A stretch of DNA of 28,838 nucleotides, from assembly GCA_019649035.1 (NCBI GenBank), contig BMAT01013781.1, forward strand, positions 379,027 through 407,864, given 5' to 3'. Positions 11,601 to 20,446 of this stretch are shown here, in pieces; the stretch's first letter is position 1; each line of letters opens with the position of its first letter. Source of the DNA: Elysia marginata (lineage: Eukaryota > Mollusca > Gastropoda > Plakobranchidae). The position numbers and the translations under genes are program-made. Under the pieces are notes generated by a model. It was given only the letters and a program-made list of their open reading frames with translations, searched no databases and was not told where the DNA came from.

Positions 11601-13365
11601 TCACAATACCAGTAAGTTCGAAGTCACCGTGTCTCAGAACCGAGTGTTCTGGTATATATACACTTTTTGAAGGTTCTTTAGTGGATATGTGTTCAGCTTT
11701 TCCAAAAGGTAAGTCGACGTTTTCTGATCGCGCATGATTACCATCCGTGTAGGGGTCAAAGCTAGTATGATTGCCCCCTGTCTGGCTGCGCTCTTTTCTC
11801 TCCAGGTGATCGATCAGTCGAATCGGTCGCCGTCTTGAACCTTTCTCTGTGCTAGTTTTGCCTGCATTTTGACTTTTTGCCCTACGCTGCGTCGAAACGA
11901 AGTCATTTCTTTTTTGTCTTGGCGGTGACAAAGAAGATACTCTTTTTACGCGAACCTGCTCATGTCCATCTGCCGCGCTTTCCCTTTGGCTAACAACTTC
12001 TTTGTTTGCAGCAGTAGGCTTACGAGTGTTCCCTGACCTAAAATAGTTGTGTTTACCTTCGCTACATAATGCGTTTTTGCGAAAGATGTCACCTCGTGTT
12101 TCCTTCTTTTTAGGTTGAGAATTTGAAACAACCTCACCTGAGGACTCACTGAGTGACTGGGGGTAAACATGTATGGTGTAGGTAGCATCTTCTTCCCTTC
12201 CGCTTTCGGCGACATGCTTTTCTCTTCTAATCACAAATTTTCTTTGCTTAGATTTTATGGTATTTTTCCTGCAAGAGTTGGACCAGTGTCTATGGGGCTC
12301 CTGATCTGGGCGACAATCGCCGCTTGCCATTTCGTCCTGACTTGCTGCTATTGACGAATCAACGGGAAGATTCTCTTGTGAAGTACGTTCCTTTGTAAAC
12401 ACTATAGTATACTTTTCAGATCTCGGCTTTGGGTCTCTCGATTGTAACAAAGTTTGCAATTTTTCATATGTTCGATCTTGTGTGTTCTTGCTTTTGAGGT
12501 TTGATCCAACGTATTTCGGTGTCATTTTTCTGTCATCATTCTCTACACTTTGCTTGTCTATCACATAAGGCGTGTCTTTTGTAAGGTTTTTCTCACTGAA
12601 AGTAGTAGATTTTAAAAAAGCGTCACGTTGGTGTAACAAGAATTCAAATGTAGGGGCACAACGACTTATATATAACAGAGACAGAAAATCTATTTCTAAG
12701 AATGTTTTTCAGATAAACTTGACAGTTTAAAAAGCGTAAGTTTTGAAAAGGCTGCCGATTGTTAACAATGGCACATATATAATTTTATGTGTTTTAGTAT
12801 TGACAATGTGGAAATATTTCACCTACACATGGCATCTTTATTACTCAATCATTTGTCTTCTATGTTAATCTTACCTGATAATTTCTATTTCTTTTTCCTG
12901 TGCCACAAGTTCCACATTGGTATGTAGCTGGCAAGAGGAGAGTCTAATGTGATCGTGCATCGCTGTACTTTCAATGTCCATGTCAGAGTATTTGGTTTTG
13001 CTTCCCGAACTCTCCAATGTCCTAATGTTATCATCATGAAGAAAATTAGCGGCGTTAGCACCTTTCGAGTCTTCCAACAAAAAATTCCTTTGTGCAGGTG
13101 AAGATGCTTTTTCTTCTCCGTCTAACCTTTGGTTATTTTTATTTCCACCTACGCTTTTGTAAAAAGAGTTGGTTTCCATTATATCTTTGTGATTTTTGTT
13201 CTGTCGTCTACCCCTATCTGGGCTACAAGTTTCTAATACCATTCGGCGCCCACCAAAAGGGTTGTGACGTTTAAATAACGTATTTGATTGCTTGACATAT
13301 CTTATGTGATTGCAAGCGCTTAGCTTAGGACTGGAGTCTGTAGTTTTAGACTCTGATTCTAACAT
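4509..13365 (-). CDS. BTB-BACK domain protein with long disordered flanks, 7 coding exons
   Basis: Gene model on the minus strand. The exons are 13365-12875, 12664-10543, 9898-9764, 9449-9303, 8646-8521, 6752-6517 and 5670-4509, and all junctions keep frame. The predicted protein is 1,472 residues. Residues 1-850 are polar and low-complexity, with a Cys cluster (CCLCHCH, about 615-622), an acidic patch (about 685-712) and a basic Lys/Arg stretch (about 790-825). BTB/POZ runs about 850-965 (LCDVRVN, HFLAHKLVLAAFSDIF, VFKYIYTANMDV). A BACK-like region runs about 966-1085 (EKFLQLTPEELEVI, LHALAVWAQY, LDFIIFEVISPENI). The last exon encodes about 387 polar residues with no Kelch repeats. BTB-BACK proteins often act as Cullin-3 adaptors, but the segment between BTB and BACK is divergent, so Cul3 binding is uncertain. 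The start ATG has A at -3 and an in-frame stop 42 bases upstream. TTTCAG just before it could be an acceptor for a 5' UTR exon. I cannot name an orthologue. Confidence 0.82.
5347..5421 (-). repeat. 33-bp in-frame tandem repeat in the terminal exon
   Basis: Two full copies of a 33-base unit (5347-5379 and 5380-5412) and a partial third. They encode an 11-residue repeat on the minus strand (KSFMTNFGEPM, KSFATTFGEPS, then KSLAP). The unit length keeps frame, which supports the coding status of the exon. Confidence 0.85.
5671..6516 (-). other. Intron 6 of the BTB-BACK gene
   Basis: 846 bases between GTAAAG and TTCAAAAG on the minus strand. It contains a perfect 15-bp tandem duplication (CCTAAACCCTTTCGG, 5906-5920 and 5921-5935), a doubled GGGCATGTA word at about 6122-6142, and a G10 run at about 6341-6350. 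Nothing else is recognised. Confidence 0.7.
6517..6752 (-). CDS. BTB-BACK gene, coding exon 6 (BACK)
   Basis: 236 bases. The acceptor is pyrimidine-rich DNA ending TTCAAG at 6753, and the donor is TTTAG|GTAAAG at 6517/6516. It encodes LEVILRDPNVLVETEVDTLH, ALAVWAQYNPLERVPEVARL and LDFIIFEVISPENIAKIV, a good match to the BACK pattern and continuous with exon 5. It ends with two bases of a split codon. Confidence 0.86.
6753..8520 (-). other. Intron 5 of the BTB-BACK gene
   Basis: The longest intron of the gene, 1,768 bases, running from GTAAGC to TTCAAG on the minus strand. It is AT-rich and I find no further exon or clear mobile element in it. Confidence 0.7.
8521..8646 (-). CDS. BTB-BACK gene, coding exon 5 (start of BACK)
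   Basis: 42 codons in phase 0. The acceptor is TTTTTCAG at 8647 and the donor is GAG|GTAAGC at 8521/8520. It encodes LYIEVQNRCGIPAS and ends with MEKFLQLTPEE, a hallmark segment of BACK domains. It is too short to stand out as an open frame by itself. Confidence 0.85.
8647..9302 (-). other. Intron 4 of the BTB-BACK gene
   Basis: 656 bases, GTAAGT to TTTTTCAG on the minus strand. AT-rich, with a short direct repeat (ATGTCCTAAT, about 8939-8959). No other feature is recognised. Confidence 0.7.
9303..9449 (-). CDS. BTB-BACK gene, coding exon 4 (BTB C-terminal half)
   Basis: 49 codons in phase 0. The acceptor is CATCTGCAG at 9450 and the donor is GAA|GTAAGT at 9303/9302. It encodes VFKYIYTANMDV, then the helices ETLNVGTFLGINEIKDVILE, typical of the second half of a BTB domain. 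Confidence 0.88.
9450..9763 (-). other. Intron 3 of the BTB-BACK gene
   Basis: 314 bases, GTACCA to CTGCAG on the minus strand, in phase 0. Nothing else is visible. Confidence 0.7.
9764..9898 (-). CDS. BTB-BACK gene, coding exon 3 (BTB core)
   Basis: 45 codons in phase 0. The acceptor is TTTCCAG at 9899 and the donor is CGG|GTACCA at 9764/9763. It encodes VNNTHFLAHKLVLAAFSDIF, the classic BTB pattern of Phe-x-Ala-His-Lys then Val-Leu-Ala-Ala-x-Ser. That continues the Asp-Val strand of exon 2. Confidence 0.88.
9899..10542 (-). other. Intron 2 of the BTB-BACK gene
   Basis: 644 bases, GTGAGT to TTTCCAG on the minus strand, in phase 0, splitting the BTB domain. AT-rich with no further feature. 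Confidence 0.7.
10543..12664 (-). CDS. BTB-BACK gene, coding exon 2 (long, low-complexity, start of BTB)
   Basis: A 2,122-base open exon. The acceptor is pyrimidine-rich DNA followed by TATAAG at 12665, and the first base completes codon 164 in frame with exon 1. The donor is AAT|GTGAGT at 10543/10542. Most of it encodes charged, Ser/Lys/Glu-rich sequence that looks disordered. The last 25 or so codons start the BTB fold (DYLCSLWKKQVLCDVRVN). Confidence 0.85.
12875..13365 (-). CDS. BTB-BACK gene, coding exon 1
   Basis: Encodes residues 1-163 plus two bases of codon 164. It starts at ATG 13365 and ends at a strong donor, CAG|GTAAGA, at 12875/12874. The residues are polar and low-complexity with no domain seen. 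A possible acceptor (TTTCAG) ends four bases before the ATG, so a 5' non-coding exon may exist upstream. Confidence 0.75.
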
Positions 13366-13404
13366 TTTCTGAAACCAGCTTTTCTGTACCTTTGTCTCTA
13401 ATTA

Positions 13405-13422
13405 TCTAGATCTAGATCTAGA
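13405..13422. repeat. (TCTAGA)3 palindromic microsatellite
   Basis: Three perfect TCTAGA units 40 bases upstream of the BTB-BACK start codon. Related TAGATCTA words recur at 3360-3373, 13650-13705, 15055-15067 and 27091-27150. Confidence 0.85.
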
Positions 13423-14870
13423 TTAAGATAAAGACCAAGATGCACTTTTTCTGGGGCATCTGCATTGAACTTAAAGGCATAGATTTAATACTTTACCAAA
13501 CATAGGCTGATTTTCCAATATAGGTTCATTATTCTACAGGTTTCTTAACATTATACAGCTTTCTTTTTATAGTGTTTTTTATCCGTTTGAAGGTACAGAC
13601 TATGTTTATTTTCTGTGAAGTTTTTTCATTGTCATAAACCCTATGAAAACTAGATATCTAGATCGGTAAATCCTAGATCTATGTGTATCTAAATTGTAGA
13701 TCTAATTGAAAGCCTGAAAAGCATAATTACTTTTAGTGCGAAATACAGGGAATATCCAAAGAGATTTGTTTCAGTACACGCAAACTAAAGAATACAAAAC
13801 TATATCATTCACGGGTACATCGTTTACGCTTGTGCATGTACTGGAATCGTAAGTCTAATTTTTTTTCCTCCTAGTATATCGTTGAAATTGCTGTAATTAT
13901 CAGTCCGATTCGAATAAGTCTAAACCTTATAGCTTTTCCCCTTATTTTTATTACATTGACCAGACCTATATAACCGTGGACTTTACACGCAAAATAGTTA
14001 AAAAGAGAGAATAAGAGCATCTTTATGAAACGTAAATTTTTTACTTGTCTTCATATTTTGTCCTTATGTTTCAATTTTAAGAAATTCGAAACTACAAGAC
14101 CATGTTCAATCTTGTTTTGCATTATTTTAAACTGACAAAATGTTGTTTTTTTATCACAAACATAATTTTTAATTGCTCAGCAACCACGGCATTAACAGTC
14201 CAACTCGCTAACATCATTGACATCCTGGTCGAAAAGATCACCCTCATTTATCCACATTTTCCAGCCCAGAAAAGTTCATTTTTTTAAAACTTTCTGTTCA
14301 ACTAAGGTTTATATCAATCCTTGAAAATATATGTCGGACAGCCCTATAATTCTTTACTAAACGTTTGGTGTATAAAACAGTATTACGTTGAACACTTGGT
14401 TTTCTTTTTTTATTTCAAAAGTTTACCCGACTCTTTACAATTGTTTGATAAGGTTTAACTTGCATCTCTTTTCCTGAATATTTTCACTAACCGTTTATAT
14501 ATCTCCGGTTTTAAAAAATCATATCATGAAACAAAGAGCTGTGAGAAAAAAAAACTTTTTTCATGCGTTTTTCATACGAAATAAAATAAAAAATCTGTGC
14601 TAGATGTTGAGGCAGAATATATATCTGGAAAATTACTTTATTGTCGTTCTTTTTTGTGTGCCTCAAATAACAAGTTCTAACAGTCCTCCATAATGTCAAA
14701 AGATTTCGTTTTATGTGACAATATAAATCTTTTCACAATAATTATGCTTTTGATTTTATAAATGTATCCTCATATTCTAAAAAAGGCAATGTGGAACTAC
14801 GTTCCTACAGTTTAAAAATCAGTATGCAAAGACGCGTCTCATTTTCCCTTGGGCTAGAAATGAGGGTTTT

Positions 14871-14885
14871 CTGGGAGTTGTAGTT
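14871..14885 (-). promoter_or_regulatory. ZNF143/Staf-like binding site candidate
   Basis: The minus strand reads AACTACAACTCCCAG, very close to the core of the known ZNF143/Staf motif (ACTACAAxTCCCAG). Such sites occur near snRNA and housekeeping promoters in animals. I see no snRNA or tRNA gene beside it, so this is a motif match only. Confidence 0.35.
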
Positions 14886-16757
14886 ATAAAGTGTCTCTAC
14901 CCATCTTCATATAGCACGTCTCTATTACTAGACCTTAATTAAACTCACCAACCTTCTTTCATTCAGAAAAGAATATGATGGGTGTAGACGACTCTATATT
15001 TTCCTTCTGAGAATTTCATAGAGAGATAATAAATCAGTAACGCACACTGATCAAGCTAGATCTAGTCGTCCTCGGTTTTTGCGATAATGATTTTAAAATA
15101 AATAAATATCAGTTTTCTTGAACTTTAGTCTTTTGCGTCACATTCCTGATCCAGAATATCTCTTATATAAATCGAGCATTGGGCATCAGGCAAGAGCTTT
15201 TGGCGCCGTTTGGTTAAATAACAGAATACCATAGGTACTGCTTGTTAAATACAGTGATGTCGTCTAAAGTTGCAGACCGCCATTTAAACTCTGCGGCTTA
15301 TATAACATGAAATGTATCTTTGGTTAAAAGTATTTTGAGGATAATGGGTAAATCAATTAAAAGTGTCCATACATCTTGTCAGTAAAGACCTAAAATGGGT
15401 GGAACTGAACCTTATAATAATCATAGAGGCACTATTAAAAGTTATCGATGAATGAGAAAATATCTCGTGAGCGTGTGCTGTGAAGTGGGATCTTTTCTTG
15501 ATTACCATAGCATCAGTCTAACTGGTAGACCGATGGCTTCAAATTGCACAATTTTGAAACCTTTTACAACAGCTGATTTAAGAAGCAAACTTGCCTTTTC
15601 TACGAACACTGAATCCAACATATGCCTACCTAAAACTCATGCTTAGAGCACAAAAGAAAAAAATATGAATAAGGTTGTGTTAAAAACTATATTAGGTTAG
15701 ACCTATCGATTTGACCTACAATTCGCTCTTTCTTAATAGTTCTTTATGTTCTTTATTCTGCGTTTAAAAGATGTGAGATTGACGTTCTTTTTTGTCAAAT
15801 TTTAAAAATAAAAACGTTGGTAAAAGAACTCTCACTTCTATGCATTAGAACGGGAATTTCCAAGAGAAGGTGGACGAAGAAAGTCCGTTGATTTTATTCT
15901 TTTTTCAGCGCACCCTTTCTACTGTGCAATACGAATAAAACTCGCTTTCTTAAAAACACCGTCTATCTTTTACAAATACTATTACTAACCTTCGAATCTA
16001 AATCTAGACATTGTCTTTGATTCAGATTTTAAATTTTTTTTAAATGAGCTCTCATGCGGTTAAAAATATACTATGTAAATCTGTAGAGCCTCTTGTGTGG
16101 ACAACATATCTTTTTAAGTACTCGGCCATCAAAAGAGAAGACACTGATAGTTTAGACCTGTTTCCTCCATTATAATAATGTAGCTTGGGTGTGTCTAACT
16201 CTAAAGCTGTAAGCCTTAAGTCAACCGACGCGACGGCTTGTAACTATGATTTTTTTATAAATATTTCTAGAGAATATAAATATCATAAACGTTTAACTAA
16301 TTAGCGAACGAGAATCAACACAGTAAATGAAAAAAAAACAGGAAGAAAAAAAGAAACTAAAATAGAACTTGCTAAGAGATACAAAAAGCTGTTAATAATG
16401 AACTGACTCAAATCATGTACATAAGAAAGCACGGGTTTATATTAATATAGAGCTTGCGAAGATCGATTAGTCACTAAAACAATGCATAGTGCTTTTCAGA
16501 TTTACCCGTTAAAACAAGTATGCATACATCTAAACTATTCAAATGATTAGTGCATTAAATCTATTCATCAATATCTTTGAATCTTTATAGGCACGTAAAA
16601 ATTTTTTACACATCTTTCACCTCCACATGTGTACGTCATAAGAAGAATCCAGCGAGTGTTTTGGATATAAAAAAGCAATATCAAAGCTATAGAATCTTTA
16701 TGGTAAGGTCTATAGCTAGAATATTTGAATGCAAATAATAACAATCTGATCTAGCAT

Positions 16758-17588
16758 TTATTCTTCTGGAGGACCATTCACATTCAAATCGAGGTCCTCC
16801 AATATTGGTCTCAGCGCGTCTGGATCATCAATGTTTGTCAGCAAAGCCTCGACTGTTTCCTTCGCAGAGCCAGCCCTTGTCGCCAAGAGATCTTCACACG
16901 GGTCACCAAAACTGGCTGGTACCGCAAAGCTTGTGGCACCTTCTCCTTCAAGAGAATCGGTGTTTGTTTCGGTTTCCGCTGATGACTGTGCTTTGTTCTT
17001 GTCAGACCTCAGACCGGATCGCCTTCCTTCAGATTTTGTCTGTTGGGGCTGAGCATCGTCCTTTTTCTTACAGCCTCTTCGGCCCCCATGACCCCTACCA
17101 AACCTTCCTCCATCTTCACCTCCATCTCTCGGCTGTGTGACAACGGAACTCTTGGAAAAGTCATCTGTTTCATCTTGCTTCCTGTTTCTTGGCTCAGACC
17201 CTCTCCCTCTGGTCTTCTCAACATCATTAGACCCACTGAACTCCGTCGGGATCAGGAGTTGTGGTAAAATGATATTCTTCTCCCCTCTTCTCCGACCACC
17301 GCCGTGTGTTTGTTGGCTGTTACGCCTGCCTGAGCGAGGCCCACCAGCTGCTTTATCTCCGTGTGATGATCTCCGGCGAGGGATGGCCCCAAGGAAAGAT
17401 GACCATCCACCAAATGCTGGCCTAGAAGGTCGGTCTTCATCTGTCGGGATTGGCGCTGGGTCAATTACTGGTAGGTCACCCATTGGCAGCGTGTCTTCCT
17501 CGGGAGTTTCAGTAGTTTCTGTGGCGGCTAACGTAGCCAGAGAGATAAGAGCGATCCAGAGGCATGGGAGTCGGTATGACTGCATCAT
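16758..17588 (-). CDS. Secreted Arg/Gly-rich protein, unrecognised family
   Basis: 276 codons plus TAA, with balanced base composition that stands out from AT-rich flanks. I chose the ATG at 17588; it is followed directly by a second ATG. An upstream in-frame ATG at 17609 would add seven residues ahead of the signal peptide. Residues 1-23 form a signal peptide (basic RL, hydrophobic WIALISLATLAA). Residues 24-53 are acidic. SRPAFGGWSSFLGAIP is then followed by RRR (71-73). Residues 71-200 are rich in Arg, Gly, Lys and Gln, with many RR/RRR/KKK sites, several preceded by Gly. Residues 201-276 are acidic and likely partly helical. The mature chain has two Cys (173, 231), allowing one disulfide. 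This could be a peptide-hormone-like precursor cut at basic sites, or a structural matrix or mucus protein. I cannot assign a family. CTTTCTCTCCAG ends five bases before the ATG and could be an acceptor, so an upstream exon is possible. Confidence 0.78.
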   Translation of the reverse strand: MMQSYRLPCLWIALISLATLAATETTETPEEDTLPMGDLPVIDPAPIPTDEDRPSRPAFGGWSSFLGAIPRRRSSHGDKAAGGPRSGRRNSQQTHGGGRRRGEKNIILPQLLIPTEFSGSNDVEKTRGRGSEPRNRKQDETDDFSKSSVVTQPRDGGEDGGRFGRGHGGRRGCKKKDDAQPQQTKSEGRRSGLRSDKNKAQSSAETETNTDSLEGEGATSFAVPASFGDPCEDLLATRAGSAKETVEALLTNIDDPDALRPILEDLDLNVNGPPEE

Positions 17589-17646
17589 TGCACTGGAGAG
17601 AAAGCACAAAAAGCTATATCATGATACTTTTGATGACCATAGCCAA

Positions 17647-17655
17647 TTTTATATA
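17647..17655 (-). promoter_or_regulatory. TATA-like box for the secreted-protein gene
   Basis: The minus strand reads TATATAAAA, 58 bases before the ATG at 17588. That spacing fits an intronless gene with a start site near 17620 and a short leader. The AT-rich background makes chance TATA words common. Confidence 0.4.
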
Positions 17656-17876
17656 CCGCTACCTCAAACTGTTATAAAGACTTGGCTACGAATGCGGAAG
17701 AAAGTAATGGAATATTGATAGTCATTTTCAATTAGTTAAACATGAAAAAGAGAATTGATTTGATATCGAAAATAAACAAGACTTACAAAGAATGTCTTAA
17801 ATGACTGAGTATACAGAAAGTGAAAATGGTACGCAGAAAAGAGAGTAAGCTTTTTACAATAATTTTATCAATGTCA

Positions 17877-17958
17877 ATAATAGTAATATTAATACTAATA
17901 ATAATAACAATAATTAAAACAATAAAAAGTAGTAATAATAATAGAAATAACAATTAGA

Positions 17959-17991
<33 letters not shown>

Positions 17992-18122
17992 TAATAATAA
18001 TAATAATGATAAAAATAATAATAATAATAATATAAACAAGAATAGGAAGGCGGAGGGGAGAAAGAGCAGTATAAAGAGGATAAGGAAGGGAAATAATAAT
18101 AATAATAATAATAAGAAGAAGA
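17877..18122. repeat. AAT-rich simple repeats ending in GAA units
   Basis: A long run of interrupted AAT/ATA triplets, with an AGG-rich patch at about 18045-18090, passing into AAG units at the assembly gap. The pseudo-open frames here are repeat artefacts. Confidence 0.9.
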
Positions 18123-18266
18123 NNNNNNNNNNNNNNNNNNNNNNNNNNNNNNNNNNNNNNNNNNNNNNNNNNNNNNNNNNNNNNNNNNNNNNNNNNNNNN
18201 NNNNNNNNNNNNNNNNNNNNNNNNNNNNNNNNNNNNNNNNNNNNNNNNNNNNNNNNNNNNNNNNNN
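18123..18266. other. Assembly gap (144 N)
   Basis: A run of N flanked on both sides by GAA/AAG triplets. The gap sits inside a GAA-type microsatellite that was not resolved. The true length may differ from 144. Confidence 0.99.
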
Positions 18267-18320
18267 AGAAGAAGAAGAAGAAGAAAAGAACAACAACAAG
18301 AACAACAACAAAAAGAAGAG
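18267..18320. repeat. GAA / CAA triplet repeat after the gap
   Basis: AGAAGAAGAA units resume right after the N run and pass into AACAAC units, completing the microsatellite interrupted by the gap. Confidence 0.9.
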
Positions 18321-20360
18321 ACGGTTGGGTAAGAGCCTGGCTAGTTCCCTTGCGGATAATCTGGACCATTGAACGTGTAAAAAGAAGTGAACCTGGGTTA
18401 TGTAAAACACAATAAAACTCTTGTTTAGTTAAAAGTTTATTTTGAAAACTGTCCGGATAGTTTTCCTATATTTGAGCAGGAACTTACCATTGTCTGCATT
18501 CGGAGAGGATTTTGTTTTGCGTGGATATTTGTGTATCTAGTTTTAGCTAACGAAGTATTCAGTAAGTTTTAGCTTTTTATGGAAGTAATATTAAAATTTC
18601 ATTTGGCTCTTTACTAATGTAATAAAACCTGTATCATGAAGCATTTTCGTTGATAGTTCTTTAATTTCAGAATATCCTTATCCATATGAAGTTTATATTC
18701 AATAAAAGTGGCTTTTTTTAACATTAGCAAAAACGTTTTTAAAAAAGGCCCATCATTGATAGATTCTTTGAGGAGGCCCTCGTAACACAACAGATATTGA
18801 CTTTTCACAATTTTTCGCATGTTTTAGATATTCGTAAAGCAAAAATTTTCCTTACCGGAATTCACATCTTTTATGACAAACTACGTTGCTTTTAGAGCAC
18901 CTTTTTTATTAGTTACATTATTATTAAACAAAATTTTGGTGCAATCAGTCAGTCAAAAAGGGCTTCTAATCTAAAAAAAGAGACATAGTTCCCCCCTCTC
19001 TATTATTTAGCAACTCCAAAGTCTAGTCTAAATGCTGAAATGTAATGGTCATCGGGACATGTGATTAGATGTGATGGTGACCATTAAGCTCGAGGAAGGT
19101 AATGACCCATGGATGGAGGAAGTCGGCGAGTTTCCTGATTGCTGGACTTGTCAACACTACGTGACCAAGTAAATCTCTCGTAATTGCTGGTATCGGTTAG
19201 ATGAAAATGATTTGTGTGAAAGTGCTTGGCTTAAAGAAACATGAAAAATGTATGCATTAAAATGGAAAATATGAGATTATGTGTACTTTCCGTGTTCAGA
19301 AGTAAAAAATCTTCCCTTACATCCCTAAGTGTTTTCTTCGTTGAAAAATTCGCTAAATCATTGAAAGCAAAATAAATGTATATTTATTGCTCGAAAAATA
19401 ATAACACGTGAGGGAGAATAGGTCGAGATGTATTTTGTGCTTCTATATAATTATTCCTCGATCAAGATTTTTTTATCCAAGTTTACAAAAAAAACGCATT
19501 TTAGTTTGAGTAAACTATATGCTCGTAGGGGTGTGTTAACAGAACTTAGATTACCTCTTGCCCTTGTAGCTTATAACGAGCCCAAATCTTTTCAACGTGG
19601 TCACTTAAACGCAATTCTAAAAGTAAATATATTATCAATGCGTCCTATTTACGCAGACACAAGTCAAGATGTGACTGATTAATCAACACAGCAAATGAAG
19701 AGGGTAAGGCACGCAGGATAAACGAAACATTAAGAATTATTGAAAAGCAAATGTTGTGAACAATTCAACGTACGCTTAGTGGATATTTTTCATAATCTGA
19801 AACATAGGCTGTATGAAAGATGCTACATTTTTTTCAACGATCTATGTGAGTTTTACTGTGTGCACATATTCAGTTTTATGGGCTTGTATTTTATAATCAG
19901 ACTAAATCTGTGGAAAGAGTTGTATTCTAGCCTATGTTAAGTACAAATTTGATGTTCTCGCTGACCCTCGTCTCTAAAGAATACAAAATATCATTCAAAG
20001 TGATAAGGACAATATTATGCCAGCAATGGATTGCACGGGATGCAGTTGATTAGGTAAGTAATTTTACTTTTCCTTTATGTGAATAATTTTTAAAAAATAA
20101 TTTACTGACGATTTGGATGCTTTCTTAAATCAATTCTGCCAGCTTAAAATGTTTTGAAAGAAATGATGCAATATTGAAAAACAACTTTTGTTATAGTCAG
20201 TTCGAAATATCTATTTAAAATAATTGAAACCAGCTTTTACGATAAAAATACCAATAATCAACCGCTAAAACGTGCAGTACGCAAAATGCGGTATAGTTCA
20301 ATCGTCTCTTCACATCATAAAAAGGTGCCAGGGGAAAAACAACCATTATAACTCCAATGA
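18321..20360. other. Intergenic stretch
   Basis: No gene supported. Most is AT-rich. A less AT-rich patch at about 19030-19200 contains an inverted repeat (arms TAATGGTCA and TGACCATTA, 19043-19086) and several TAAT/ATTAG words. Short open frames at 19428-19682 and 19740-19940 show no features. Confidence 0.5.
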
Positions 20361-20446
20361 CCTCTTTCTCTCTCTGTCTCTCTCTCTCTTTCTCTATCTG
20401 TCTCTCTCTCTCTCTTTCTCTCTTTATCTCTCTCTCTCTTCTTTCT
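20361..20446. repeat. TC-rich microsatellite
   Basis: Interrupted CT dinucleotide and CTTT units, giving false open frames rich in Leu/Ser on one strand and Arg/Glu on the other. Further TTA/TCA and TTG triplets follow at about 20500-20705. Confidence 0.9.

Larger units (their letters stand above)
13366..16757. other. Intergenic stretch between the two minus-strand genes
   Basis: No gene supported. It is AT-rich with scattered TAGATCTA-type palindromes, a TCTAGA triplication, one ZNF143/Staf-like site (14871-14885), and a TATATAA-like element at about 15162 with no convincing gene behind it. The promoter of the BTB-BACK gene and the 3' end of the secreted-protein gene should lie here. Confidence 0.55.

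Noticed and set aside
15160..15260. TATATAA element followed by a GC-richer patch as a promoter
   Set aside because: No coding region or RNA gene follows on the plus strand, and TATA words are common in AT-rich DNA.
17137..17718. 193-codon plus-strand open frame over the secreted-protein gene
   Set aside because: It lies antisense to a gene with a signal peptide and coherent composition. The antisense frame is open only because of the GC-richer sequence and shows no features.
17895..18410. Tyr/Ser/Phe-rich open frames spanning the gap
   Set aside because: They cross the N run and simple repeats, so no real coding sequence is shown.
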